This document shows, one piece after another, positions 44,209 through 53,033 of a stretch of DNA of 64,000 nt (position 1 is the first letter of the stretch; every line of letters starts with the position of its first letter). A program made the position numbers and the translations under genes. Below the pieces are notes generated by a model that was given only the letters and a program-made list of their open reading frames with translations, was not told where the DNA came from and made no database searches. The stretch is from JAUVDZ01 sp042568205 (GTDB taxonomy: Bacteria > Patescibacteriota > Gracilibacteria > UBA1369 > PNNO01). Where the stretch lies: positions 42,518-106,517 of the forward strand of contig JBHPJE010000002.1 in the NCBI GenBank assembly GCA_042568205.1, written 5' to 3'.

Positions 44209-44835
44209 TCAACCTCCTAGCAAAATTATACTCTTCACAAATATAAACACATGACTCAAAACGCTCCACAAGATCGAATATCCAAGGAAATTTCTAATTA
44301 AAAAGATATCCGCCACAATAAAAATCATAAATCCAACTTCAGAATTTTTTAACAACGTGAAATACTGTTTGTGAAAGCGCTTAGGCACAAAAATCGCAAA
44401 AATCTTCGACCCATCCAACGGCGGGAAAGGAAGCAAATTGAAAATTCCCAGAATTATATTAATGTCTAAAGTTAGCCACATAATGTCCGCAAGCCAAAAT
44501 GGCAAAGATAAGTATTTTAAAGGCAACGACAGCACGAGCGCAGTAATAAAATTTGCTGCAGGACCCGCAAAAGACGTCAGGGCTGAATCCTGAACAGGAT
44601 TTTTAAAATTAAAAGGGTTCACCGGAACCGGCTTTCCCCAGCCAAATCTCGCAATAAAAAGCATCAAAGTGCCGATCGGGTCGAGATGTTTCAAAGGGTT
44701 GAGCGTGAGTCGGCCCTGATTTTTCGCAGTTGGATCGCCAAGCTTATAAGCCATTGCAGCATGAGCTGCCTCGTGCACAGAAATGGCTACAGCAAGCCCA
44801 ATTAACAAATATCCATAAAATTGCAAAGTTTCCAT
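44209..44835 (-). CDS. site-2 protease family protein (M50)
   Basis: 208 residues with about five membrane helices. The zinc motif HEAAH is at residues 21-25 and the third ligand in NLLPFPPLDGSKI (LDG, near 155-160). The insert GDPTAKNQGRLTLNPLKHLDPIGT is typical of the short bacterial S2P group (YwhC-like). These intramembrane proteases cleave membrane-embedded substrates such as anti-sigma factors; no PDZ domain is present and no anti-sigma gene is next to it. Followed by a strong terminator. Confidence 0.9.
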   Translation of the reverse strand: METLQFYGYLLIGLAVAISVHEAAHAAMAYKLGDPTAKNQGRLTLNPLKHLDPIGTLMLFIARFGWGKPVPVNPFNFKNPVQDSALTSFAGPAANFITALVLSLPLKYLSLPFWLADIMWLTLDINIILGIFNLLPFPPLDGSKIFAIFVPKRFHKQYFTLLKNSEVGFMIFIVADIFLIRNFLGYSILWSVLSHVFIFVKSIILLGG

Positions 44836-44873
44836 GTGGGTATTATATCATATTAAGTTGATTACATTGGGAG

Positions 44874-44898
44874 AACAGTTTTCCCCGTGTTAACTGTT
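44874..44898. repeat. REP-like hairpin at the 3' side of RAYT 2
   Basis: AACAGTT (44874-44880), 11-nt loop, AACTGTT (44892-44898). The 16-mer AACAGTTTTCCCCGTG (44874-44889) is present in exact inverse orientation at 45416-45431. Confidence 0.8.
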
Positions 44899-44902
44899 AC
44901 AC

Positions 44903-45325
44903 TCATGTTAAGTAGGGCCATTCTTCTGGGGCTACCACGAGCTTCTTTTTTACTGGATTTTGTCTTATATAATCAATTACATTCATAAGGCTTTTTGGCG
45001 TCACAACCTCTTTAAAATGATACCTGCTTTCGAAAACATGCCCTTTGTGTGAATAATTTCTATTAAAATATTTTGCATATGAAAGTTGAAGACCATGCAT
45101 AAATTTTGATACTTTTATCGTCTCTTGACCGCTTTTTAACAGCAAATGAAAGTGATTGGGCATTAAGCAATAAGTTATCAACTCAATTGAGTATTTAAGT
45201 TTATAAAAAGCAATTTTATACATAAAGAACCTATAGTCTGCTTCATTAAGAAAAATTTTTCGCTGTGAAACTCCTCGATTATATACGTGATAATGAAGGC
45301 TCTTTTTTAAAGAATGGGTGACCAT
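44903..45325 (-). CDS. RAYT: REP-associated tyrosine transposase, second copy
   Basis: 140 residues. Y1/HUH features: LHYHVYNRGVSQ, YCLMPNHFHLLLK (HUH), LQLSYAKYFN (catalytic Tyr), GHVFESRY, IRQNPVKKKLV. It is the same length as and clearly related to the RAYT at 25894, but its flanking hairpins have different arms (AACAGTT/AACTGTT), so the two proteins should recognise different DNA. The 3' hairpin starts 5 bases after the stop, as in RAYT 1. It lies between the site-2 protease and the surface-protein block. Confidence 0.9.
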   Translation of the reverse strand: MVTHSLKKSLHYHVYNRGVSQRKIFLNEADYRFFMYKIAFYKLKYSIELITYCLMPNHFHLLLKSGQETIKVSKFMHGLQLSYAKYFNRNYSHKGHVFESRYHFKEVVTPKSLMNVIDYIRQNPVKKKLVVAPEEWPYLT

Positions 45326-45415
45326 GCTTGGGGATTTTATATTCTACATAAATGTAAAATACCCTAGAGATTTAAAAATTCTTTAAAAAAATATTAAAAT
45401 AATTTCCCCACCTTT

Positions 45416-45449
45416 CACGGGGAAAACTGTTATCCCAACTTAAACAGTT
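45416..45449. repeat. REP-like hairpin at the 5' side of RAYT 2
   Basis: AACTGTT (45425-45431), 11-nt loop, AACAGTT (45443-45449), the mirror of the 44874 hairpin; CACGGGGAAAACTGTT (45416-45431) is the exact reverse complement of 44874-44889. Confidence 0.8.
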
Positions 45450-45465
45450 ACAACAACATTATCAA

Positions 45466-48400
45466 TTATTTTTTTCCTTTTCGCTTGCGGTCGAGCCACA
45501 CGCCGTACATGAAGATTCCGCCTGCGCCTAGGAAGATTAGGATCCATAGCCATACTGGGAAGATTAGTTCTTCGCCGAAGGCAACGCCACGAAGTATTCC
45601 GCTTAGCGGCTCTTTGACTTCGAAGTTAAGCACGACTGTTTTTGAAACTGCTTGGTCTGATTCGCGAACTGAGTAAACAGTTACGGTGTGTTTTCCGAAC
45701 GGCAGCTCTTTTGGAGCTGAGATTTTGAATTCGCCACCTGCGAGGTCAGCTACGATTGCAGAGGTTCCGACAACTGATTGCCAAGTTGCGATTACTTTGT
45801 TTTTGAAGCCAGCGCGTCCTATCAGAATTGGCTTAGAATCGCGGATTTCGATTGAAACCCCTTCTAGTAATATATCGTCTGTAATGTTGATTGTTGATAA
45901 TCGTTCTGGTCGTGGTGAGTCGATTTGCAGTGTTGAATCGAGAGTTAATCGAATTAGTGGTGATTCGAGAACACGTTTGTTTTTAGGGTCGAGACCTTTA
46001 ACTAGTAGGAAGAATTCGCCGTCTACAAGGTCAAAGTCAGGTGTTAATACCCATGCGTTGTTAACGTCGGTTGTAACCTGGCCTAACATAACTTCGTGTC
46101 CGAATTCGTTTCGCAGCAACACTTCAACTTCCATTCCTTCTTGTGGAGCGAATCCCTGAATGAATGGACGAGAATCTGTAATTGTCATTCCATCTACTAG
46201 GTTTGTGATTCGAACGCCAAGGTCAGCTAAATTTGTAAATGTTAATGGGTCTGAACCGTATAACAGCACTTCGTCAGCGTCAGATAAGCCGTCGCCGTCA
46301 GTGTCAGGGTTTGTTGGATCTGTGTTGTGTTTGAATTCCCATAAGTCTGATAAACCGTCGCCGTCTGTGTCGTCGTTACCACTTTGAGGGCTTATTCCGT
46401 ACCGTAATTCCCATTCGTCCCATATTCCGTTTCCATTTAAATCTTGTGGATGCGAGTTTGGATCTAAAGGATCGAATCCATTTTCGATTTCTACATCATC
46501 CCAATATTCGTCGCCGTCTGTGTCCGGTAGGATTGGCGAAGTTTTGTGGATCATGATTTCGTCTTGGTCATCAAGATTGTCGTAATCTGTATCCATTAAT
46601 CTAGGATTTGACTTATATTTATATACTTCATCTCCATCAGTTAATGTATCGCCGTCAGTATCTTTGTTTTCGAAGTCTGTTAAGAAGATGTTTGTTTCAT
46701 CCATATCCATGATTCCGTCTTTATCTGTGTCTAAGTCTGGGTTTACAACTTCAGATTTTTGACCTTCAAAGAACACTTTGTATCGAGCGAAGATATCGCG
46801 CTTCCATGTTGGAGAACATACTGTATCTGGCTCGAATGAAGTTGCCGGATCGCATGAGAATACGCCTTTTTCACAAGCTAAGTTGTAATATCTAGGATGC
46901 CACCATTCAATTAAGTCAGCAGCTAGTTTTTTAACGCTTGAAAGGTTTTGTTCGCCTCCGATTTCAGCGTAGTATTCGTTTTCGTATTTCCATTGTTGTC
47001 CAAACACAGCCCAGTTTAATACTTTTATGATCTCAATTCGAGACATATTCCACTGAGGTCTATATGGACTTAAATTAGGTATATCTTCGTAGAATCCATG
47101 AACCATTCCCTGTCTTGTTCCTAAATGGATGTCTTCTTTTGCAGGACCTGAAATAGCACCTGAATCATCTTCTAATAAAGGTTCGCTTCGTTCTCCGCTT
47201 AAATATACATCCGGATAATATCTGTCTCCATTTGGATCTACATTTTCATATGCAGAATGGATTAAGAAAGGCAGCATACAATGTTCAGGATCTTCTAAAC
47301 ATCGAGCATCTTTTGTTCCAAATCTTGTATCTACATTAAATTCTCTAACAACATCCTCAACTATATCTTCACGAGTACAACCCGGGATTGAATCTCTGAT
47401 TGCCTGGCTTACAGCAGGATATTCGCCTTCTTGAATTTCTGGTTCTTCATCTTCTTCAACTCCGGAAATATCGATTGTTTCGAATGGAGGAGCTGTTTCA
47501 GTTACGATAACAAGTCCAGCTGAAGGACAAGTTCCGCAGTCTGAACAATCAGGACATTCAACAGGCTCTACTTCATTAAAACAATGGGCAGAACACCCAT
47601 CGCCATCAACATTATTTCCGTCGTCACATTGTTCACCGTTTGTATAAGTTAAAATCCCATCTCCACAAACTGGTGAAGGTGGGGGAGTTGAATAAATATG
47701 AAAGGTTCCGTTTGTTGTTCCGCAGTTAGGACCTGGATCAGTGTTGTTGTCACATACATAAACACTGATATTAACTGTTTGACCTTCTGTCCATTCGCTT
47801 GTAAAAGTTGTTTCAACTCTGTGAACCCCACCTAGTTCTGAGATAGTATTTGCAGCAGAAGTGTCATCATAGTTCACACCTTCTATTGTGTAATCTAGAG
47901 TTGTAATATCAACTCCTGCTCTATTATCTGCAATTGAGAAGATTTCATTTGGTTGATTAACTGGAACTCCACCTTGTCCGTTTGAAGGAAGGATAAAGTT
48001 TACAGTTGGAGGAGTCAGGTCTGGTGAGCAGAATCCAACACCATCAACTTCTTCGTTGTATCGGTCGTTTACAGTTATGGTTCGGCCATCAGTATTAGGG
48101 AGGTCTATTACATTTGTAAATGTTTCGTTAGCAATAACGTTGTTTGTAGGAGCGCTTTTATCGAAATCAACAGTAATTGAAGTTGCAGCAGCATCAGGTG
48201 TAACAGTTAATAGTCCGTAAAGACCGTTTCCGTTAAATGAACCTGTAGCTGGAAGCCTTGCTCCTGAAAGCTCTAATATAGCAGCAGCAATTACATTATA
48301 AGTTTGCATAGGAAGTGCAACACCTAAAGCCATATTTGATAAAGTCATCTCAGAACTGCTATAAGTCATCATTGCATCAGCTGCAAGGATGTTTTGCCCT

Positions 48401-48561
48401 TGAGTATCAAGCATAACCTCGATTTCGCCTGGGCAGTTTTGTCTTAAATTTGGATTATCCTGCACATAAAAACGTGCTGCCATTGCAGTGTTCATTACAC
48501 TGGTGAAAAGCAGTACGCAAGCTATAAATCTAATTGTGTTATTTTTAATTGCTGAGAGCAT
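45466..48561 (-). CDS. membrane-anchored surface protein: cohesin-like domain, DUF4215, TSP3 repeats
   Basis: 1031 residues. Signal peptide about 1-28 (ending in NTAMA); a cohesin-like beta domain about 30-170 (IEVMLDTQGQNILAADAMMTY, then AAAILELSGARLP and TSITVDF), an Ig-like part to about 290, one DUF4215 Cys-rich repeat about 297-330 (CGDGILTYTNGEQCDDGNN), a CPDCSDCGTC cluster near 337-348, a long unassigned middle, thrombospondin type 3 calcium repeats about 607-767 (DTDKDG, DTDGD, DTDYD units), an Ig-like domain, a transmembrane helix about 1000-1022 and a KRKGKK tail. The protein is predicted to stand on the cell surface, anchored at its C-terminus. The next gene upstream encodes a dockerin-like partner. 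Confidence 0.82.
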   Translation of the reverse strand: MLSAIKNNTIRFIACVLLFTSVMNTAMAARFYVQDNPNLRQNCPGEIEVMLDTQGQNILAADAMMTYSSSEMTLSNMALGVALPMQTYNVIAAAILELSGARLPATGSFNGNGLYGLLTVTPDAAATSITVDFDKSAPTNNVIANETFTNVIDLPNTDGRTITVNDRYNEEVDGVGFCSPDLTPPTVNFILPSNGQGGVPVNQPNEIFSIADNRAGVDITTLDYTIEGVNYDDTSAANTISELGGVHRVETTFTSEWTEGQTVNISVYVCDNNTDPGPNCGTTNGTFHIYSTPPPSPVCGDGILTYTNGEQCDDGNNVDGDGCSAHCFNEVEPVECPDCSDCGTCPSAGLVIVTETAPPFETIDISGVEEDEEPEIQEGEYPAVSQAIRDSIPGCTREDIVEDVVREFNVDTRFGTKDARCLEDPEHCMLPFLIHSAYENVDPNGDRYYPDVYLSGERSEPLLEDDSGAISGPAKEDIHLGTRQGMVHGFYEDIPNLSPYRPQWNMSRIEIIKVLNWAVFGQQWKYENEYYAEIGGEQNLSSVKKLAADLIEWWHPRYYNLACEKGVFSCDPATSFEPDTVCSPTWKRDIFARYKVFFEGQKSEVVNPDLDTDKDGIMDMDETNIFLTDFENKDTDGDTLTDGDEVYKYKSNPRLMDTDYDNLDDQDEIMIHKTSPILPDTDGDEYWDDVEIENGFDPLDPNSHPQDLNGNGIWDEWELRYGISPQSGNDDTDGDGLSDLWEFKHNTDPTNPDTDGDGLSDADEVLLYGSDPLTFTNLADLGVRITNLVDGMTITDSRPFIQGFAPQEGMEVEVLLRNEFGHEVMLGQVTTDVNNAWVLTPDFDLVDGEFFLLVKGLDPKNKRVLESPLIRLTLDSTLQIDSPRPERLSTINITDDILLEGVSIEIRDSKPILIGRAGFKNKVIATWQSVVGTSAIVADLAGGEFKISAPKELPFGKHTVTVYSVRESDQAVSKTVVLNFEVKEPLSGILRGVAFGEELIFPVWLWILIFLGAGGIFMYGVWLDRKRKGKK
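46258..46745 (-). repeat. TSP3 calcium-binding repeat region
   Basis: Repeated DxDxDG-type codon blocks (GTCxGTGTC on the plus strand) encode at least seven TSP3-like loops in the surface protein gene; each loop would bind Ca2+. Confidence 0.75.
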
Positions 48562-48610
48562 ATTTTTATTTGTATTTTTATTATATAATTATATCATTTT
48601 TTGGCTTGTT

Positions 48611-50635
48611 TTACAAGGCTAAGGCAGGTGGTCTTAAGACTTTTCCTGTCTTTTTATAGTTCCAAATCAGGATAGCAATATCAATCGCATTAACTATAGG
48701 AGATTCATCCTTGTTCAGGTCGTTTTTGTTAGCACCAGTAACCTTGTATGAACCTAACGTTGTGGCTATATCAAGCGCATTTATCATGTCAGGTGTAGTT
48801 GCGGAGTTGGTGTCGTGTGTATCACCAGCTATTGCATATTGTGTGTGAAGTTTTGAGAAATCCAGGTCGATTACGTCTCCGTCCATTGTATTGTCAATGG
48901 TGTATCCTGAAAGGACTTGTTTGAGATGAGCCTCTCCATTAAGCGCAAAATCGTAAGTTCCAGTGATAACATCAACTGCTACCCAACTTTCACCAAAGTT
49001 ATCTAAAGTTGTGTTTACAGAGTCTAAACTGCCTATACTTGGTTTATATAGGAATAATTGAGCGATTAAACTATCGTTTGGAGTATTCTGTATTCTGAAT
49101 GAATCAGCCGCACCAAAGTCTAAAAGATTAAATTCAGCATCGTTTGCTGTTGTTGTTCCGCCAGTAGTTAGTCTTTCATCTGCCGGTAAGTTGTCATAAT
49201 ATCTAGTTACACGATGTTCCGGATCACCTATGATATGAAGATAAACCGTTACAATCTCTTCTTCTTCACAAATATCACTACATCCGTCAAAACTTACATT
49301 ATTTCCATCGTCACATTCTTCAGGAGCTTCTAAAATTGCGTTTCCACAAGCTGGAGGATATTCTATTTCGCAAATATCTGAACACCCGTCGTCTGAAACA
49401 GTGTTTCCGTCATCACATTCTTCAGGGAGCTCTACAACTGCATTACCACAAGTCGGAAGGACTTCCAGTAAGCAAGCTGCACTACAACCGTCACCGTCTG
49501 TTAAGTTTCCATCGTCACATTGCTCAGGAGCTTCTGTTAAGCCGTCTCCACATTCAGGAGCAGCAGCGTGTTCTATTTGGCAAACTGCACTACAGCCATC
49601 GCCGTGTACGTTATTACCATCGTCACACTCTTCAGGAGCCTGAACGATTCCGTTTCCACATAATTCAGGAATTTCGAACGTACATAACGATGTACAGCCG
49701 TCATCCTCAATTAAGTTTCCGTCATCACATTGTTCTGGGGCTTCAAGAACTGAATTTCCACAGATCTGAACAGTTTCTAGGGTACAAACCGCACTACATC
49801 CATCGCCGTCTGTTGTATTTCCATCGTCACATTCTTCTCCGCTTTCAACAACAAGATCTCCACATTCCACACCAGTACCAAGAACATCACCACCACCATG
49901 ACTGCGGTCGTCGTCATCGTACTGGGTTGAACTCTCTACATTTGAAAAAGGGCTTAGGCCATCAACAGGATGTTGGGTTTGAACGTGATAGAAGTATTCG
50001 GCACCCTGAGTTAAACCTAGGAAGGTGTGTTCGTATGTAACTGTTGAAGTTGGACAAGGAATCCATCCACTATCTTCAATAATTGCGCCATTTGGATCTA
50101 CATCCAAATCAGTTAAACTTGCGGTTACTCTACATTCCAATAAAGGGTCGTCTACGCCACCATTAGTCCAGTATAAAGTGTTTTCAGTGCCTAGAGTATA
50201 CTGATCTTCTCCGAAAAGGAATGGGGCTGGAAGTGCTACAGCAGGGATTGCAACAGTCCATACACCTTCACTTTCTAATATGCCGGCCTCTGTTACATGC
50301 CGTATTGTATAAGTCCAGCCAGGGATTAAGCCTGGGATTACTACAGAATCAGGTACGCCAGGGCCCGGGAAGGAAACACTGGCTGTAAATATTGTTAAAC
50401 CATCATCTATATATAAAACTTGATTTGTAGCGTTTGAAGTAGTGCTTGTGATCCAGGTTAATTCAATTTCTTCAGCACCTGGATTATAGTTAGGAGTAGA
50501 TTGAAAAAGAGTAGCATCTGCAGGCAATAATGTCATACCCACATCAAGAAGTGCGGTTGCTGCAAAAGCGCTGGTTTGAAATATAATCGTCACAAATCCT
50601 ATTAACGACAAGAATTTTTGCCAATTTTTAAACAT
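48611..50635 (-). CDS. secreted Cys-rich DUF4215-repeat protein with C-terminal dockerin-like module
   Basis: 674 residues. Signal peptide about 1-26, two FN3-like domains (about 50-245), six DUF4215 repeats in tandem (about 257-458; each CGxxxxExPExCDDGNxxxxDGCSxxC with four Cys), a beta-rich domain (about 462-595) of the kind that precedes dockerins, and a dockerin-like module (about 602-665) with two EF-hand-like loops: GDTHDTNSATTPDMINALDI and LNKDESPIVNAIDIAILIW. Dockerins bind cohesins; the next gene downstream carries a cohesin-like domain. No membrane anchor. The 24 cysteines of the repeats imply oxidative folding. Same orientation as neighbours, 49 bp before the cohesin gene. Confidence 0.82.
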   Translation of the reverse strand: MFKNWQKFLSLIGFVTIIFQTSAFAATALLDVGMTLLPADATLFQSTPNYNPGAEEIELTWITSTTSNATNQVLYIDDGLTIFTASVSFPGPGVPDSVVIPGLIPGWTYTIRHVTEAGILESEGVWTVAIPAVALPAPFLFGEDQYTLGTENTLYWTNGGVDDPLLECRVTASLTDLDVDPNGAIIEDSGWIPCPTSTVTYEHTFLGLTQGAEYFYHVQTQHPVDGLSPFSNVESSTQYDDDDRSHGGGDVLGTGVECGDLVVESGEECDDGNTTDGDGCSAVCTLETVQICGNSVLEAPEQCDDGNLIEDDGCTSLCTFEIPELCGNGIVQAPEECDDGNNVHGDGCSAVCQIEHAAAPECGDGLTEAPEQCDDGNLTDGDGCSAACLLEVLPTCGNAVVELPEECDDGNTVSDDGCSDICEIEYPPACGNAILEAPEECDDGNNVSFDGCSDICEEEEIVTVYLHIIGDPEHRVTRYYDNLPADERLTTGGTTTANDAEFNLLDFGAADSFRIQNTPNDSLIAQLFLYKPSIGSLDSVNTTLDNFGESWVAVDVITGTYDFALNGEAHLKQVLSGYTIDNTMDGDVIDLDFSKLHTQYAIAGDTHDTNSATTPDMINALDIATTLGSYKVTGANKNDLNKDESPIVNAIDIAILIWNYKKTGKVLRPPALAL
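49264..49868 (-). repeat. six tandem DUF4215 coding repeats
   Basis: Six units of about 96-105 bp in the 48611 gene, sharing the CDDGN core (TCATCxCATTG or TCGTCACATTC on the plus strand). Units differ at many positions, so they are old or selected rather than freshly copied. Confidence 0.85.
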
Positions 50636-50713
50636 ATATATATTTTTATTTTTCTATTAATATTATACAACAAATCAGCATTAAAATCAATAGCTGTTGC
50701 TTAAAATTGTGTT

Positions 50714-50746
50714 TTAAAAAAGGCCACAACTTTAAGCTGTGGCCTT
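50714..50746 (-). terminator. rho-independent terminator after the DUF916-like gene
   Basis: Minus strand: AAGGCCACA (50746-50738), 9-nt loop, TGTGGCCTT (50728-50720) and a following T-run. It comes after the stop of the 50766 gene, separating it from the dockerin gene. Confidence 0.85.
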
Positions 50747-50765
50747 GAAGATTGTATTATTTAAT

Positions 50766-52118
50766 TTAATTAGTTTCTTCTTTTTCGTGTTCCATCGCAC
50801 TAACTTTCTTTTTCATTTTTAAATATCCTGAAATACCTTTGTAGATTCCGAAAATAATTAATAGTAATACTGCTATGGCAATTATTATTTGCCACCAATT
50901 CATAACCACAAATTGAGCTTTAGCTACTAACTCATTCCCTGTATCGCCATAGGTCATAGTTAATACAGCTGTATAGGTTCCAAGTGCGAATCCTTCATCC
51001 CATTCCAAGCCACTAATTTCAAAGGTGTCTCCTGATTTAATTAACAATTGAGAATAATTTTTTGAAAACACAGTACTTCCAAACATATTCTTTATTTCAA
51101 AGTTAACATTTGCAGCAAGACCTGAAGTTCCATTATTATTAATTGTACCGATGAAATTTATAGGGAGCGATGAGTTAACTCCTGCTTCAGAATTTAATTT
51201 AATATAGACGTCTTCAGTTATTTCTAAATCTAATTCTCCTTTAAGTACCCCTTCTCTACCGTAAAAAGTTTCTAATTCAGCTTTATACCTTCCTGGTTTA
51301 ATATTTTTATTTATCCAAGACGTTTCAACAGTTTTTTGATTGTTGGGTGGAATAGACTGCCCATTAGGATTAAATTTTATGGAATTTTCTTCTGAAACAA
51401 AAATATCAGTACCATCAGCAGCCTCTTTTGTGTTTAGGACAACACCCATAACTTGATTTCCACTCGAATCATAAACAGTTATTTCACCAACAGGTTGAAT
51501 TACTAAATCGCTTTCATTCTTTATCTCTGCTAAAAAGACCACATCTCCTACTTCTTGTTTTTTTTCATCAAGCTTAAAGGATAAAAGTTCAGCATTTTCG
51601 TTTACTTCTCCTGGTATAGTTATAACAATGTTTGCTACAGCGCGTGCATCTAGCCTAGCTCCTACAGTTCCAGTATCGCCTTGGATTGCCGCGGCGCGTG
51701 TAATTATTGCTGCATAATATGTTCCTGGTGTTGTGCTTGCTGGCACATTGATTTTTCCATTAAATAAAGCCCCTGTCTCGTCCGGGGTGGTTTGTGTAAA
51801 TGTGTCAAATTCAAACCATTCATGTGCAGAATAAATTGGAGCATTTTTCATATCTTCACCTTCTAAAAAAATTCTATCTCCTTTTTCATTAAAATCCACA
51901 GCCGCTAATTCAATGTTGTATTCGAGATTGGCAATCAACTCATGGTCTCGGGTAGGTCGCATACTAAGCTGATAATCAAAAGTATCCCCAGGATTTAATT
52001 CTATTCTTTTTGTTGAAGGGCTAATTGTGAAAGCGCTTGTTGTGGAAGCTAATAGGGTAAAGGTCAAAAAAAGCGTTAGACTTATACACAAGTATTTGAT
52101 GATTTTCCAGTTTGCCAT
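50766..52118 (-). CDS. DUF916-like (WxLIP-type) membrane-anchored protein
   Basis: 450 residues. Signal peptide about 1-29 (ending TTSA), beta-sandwich domains about 30-400 starting FTISPSTKRIELNPGDTFDYQLSM, a pattern close to the DUF916/WxL-interacting family, then NPGTY-like TPGTYYAAIITRAAA, and a C-terminal membrane helix (about 405-428) with a basic tail. In Firmicutes such proteins anchor WxL proteins to the wall. This gene lies two genes downstream of a second DUF916-like gene (53034) and next to the small secreted protein at 52232. Assignment is by pattern only. Confidence 0.65.
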   Translation of the reverse strand: MANWKIIKYLCISLTLFLTFTLLASTTSAFTISPSTKRIELNPGDTFDYQLSMRPTRDHELIANLEYNIELAAVDFNEKGDRIFLEGEDMKNAPIYSAHEWFEFDTFTQTTPDETGALFNGKINVPASTTPGTYYAAIITRAAAIQGDTGTVGARLDARAVANIVITIPGEVNENAELLSFKLDEKKQEVGDVVFLAEIKNESDLVIQPVGEITVYDSSGNQVMGVVLNTKEAADGTDIFVSEENSIKFNPNGQSIPPNNQKTVETSWINKNIKPGRYKAELETFYGREGVLKGELDLEITEDVYIKLNSEAGVNSSLPINFIGTINNNGTSGLAANVNFEIKNMFGSTVFSKNYSQLLIKSGDTFEISGLEWDEGFALGTYTAVLTMTYGDTGNELVAKAQFVVMNWWQIIIAIAVLLLIIFGIYKGISGYLKMKKKVSAMEHEKEETN

Positions 52119-52183
52119 TTTGTTGTGTTAAAGGATATTAAATACAAAATTTATTTTATCATAAAACAATTATAAGTAAAAAT

Positions 52184-52211
52184 AAAAAGAGGTCATTTTT
52201 GACCTCTTTTT
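52184..52211. terminator. bidirectional terminator
   Basis: AAAAAGAGGTCA, TTTT loop, TGACCTCTTTTT: a perfect 12-bp stem with A and T runs on both sides, between the 52232 and 50766 genes. It ends the 52232 transcript on the minus strand. Confidence 0.92.
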
Positions 52212-52231
52212 ATTTTTAAATTGCTGATATT

Positions 52232-52822
52232 TTAATTGTCTGTATATGTAAGAACCATGTCAGCATCATAAGCACCAGCAGGTGTTGTAAGCGAACTTGC
52301 AGCATTTACAGTTAAAGTAAATGCACCTGTAGGATCAATAGGTGTAGCAGTGTCTAGTGCAGTTTCAGTTGCACCAAGGTCAAAGTAGTTAGGAACTGCA
52401 TTAACGAAAGGGTTTGTTCCATCAGTATCTGTTGTATGACCAGTAGCACTTGAAATATACCATCCCCATGCTTCAGTACCTGCAACTAAAGTGTAAGTTC
52501 CAGGATTACCGATGTCAGCCCATACATCAGGGACAGTTTCAGTATTGTCCATGGCATCATCATTACCAACAGTTAGGTTTGAACCTAGAGAGTTGTTAGA
52601 GTATGCATCAAAGTTACATGAATCAGGAATTCCTAATTCATTGTTTACCATCACACTGCCAGTACCTGTACCAGTGATAGTAAGAGTGTCAGCACAATCA
52701 TTGCTGAACTCAAGTGCAGATTCTAGACCTACATTAGTGTCTAAAGTGAAAACGTCAGCGTGAGCAACGCTTGAAACTGCAACAGCAGCAACAAGAGCTA
52801 TAATAGCTAATACTTTTTTCAT
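52232..52822 (-). CDS. small secreted beta-rich protein
   Basis: 196 residues with a clear signal peptide (MKKVLAIIALVAAVAVSSVAHA, cleaved before DVFTLDT). The mature part is acidic, rich in Thr, Asn, Gly and Asp and beta-like, ending in LTTPAGAYDADMVLTYTDN, an ending common to small surface proteins that pack by beta strands (T-P-A-G-x-Y...). Two cysteines (in FSNDCAD and DSCNFD) could pair. No WxL motif. It has its own upstream region with a 20-bp palindrome and its own terminator, suggesting strong, separate expression, as for an abundant surface component. Confidence 0.75.
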   Translation of the reverse strand: MKKVLAIIALVAAVAVSSVAHADVFTLDTNVGLESALEFSNDCADTLTITGTGTGSVMVNNELGIPDSCNFDAYSNNSLGSNLTVGNDDAMDNTETVPDVWADIGNPGTYTLVAGTEAWGWYISSATGHTTDTDGTNPFVNAVPNYFDLGATETALDTATPIDPTGAFTLTVNAASSLTTPAGAYDADMVLTYTDN

Positions 52823-52836
52823 TTTTGTTTGTGTTA

Positions 52837-52856
52837 AATTATAAACGTTTATAATT
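52837..52856. promoter_or_regulatory. 20-bp perfect palindrome overlapping the -10 of the 52232 gene
   Basis: AATTATAAAC followed by its exact reverse complement. On the minus strand it contains TATAAT, 15-20 nt before the ATG at 52822, so a dimeric regulator bound here would block the promoter. Confidence 0.6.
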
Positions 52857-53033
52857 ATCCCATTTTACCCTGTGGACCCCTGTCCGACCGTCTCGACCGT
52901 GTTACGGAAGTTATAAATTAGTTTGTCGTATTTTTGTTAATGTTTTTATTATATCTACTATATATTGTACAATATTTTTGTCTTCAAGTCAACTATTTTG
53001 TTCATCTTTTTTTAAACACATTGATCTATTCTA

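Noticed and set aside
49264..49868. CRISPR array
   Set aside because: The regularly spaced similar units are protein-coding DUF4215 repeats in an open frame, with diverged copies and no cas genes.
49336..50040. 234-residue plus-strand ORF rich in His and Arg
   Set aside because: Shadow of the Cys-rich repeat gene on the minus strand; composition reflects the repeated antisense codons.
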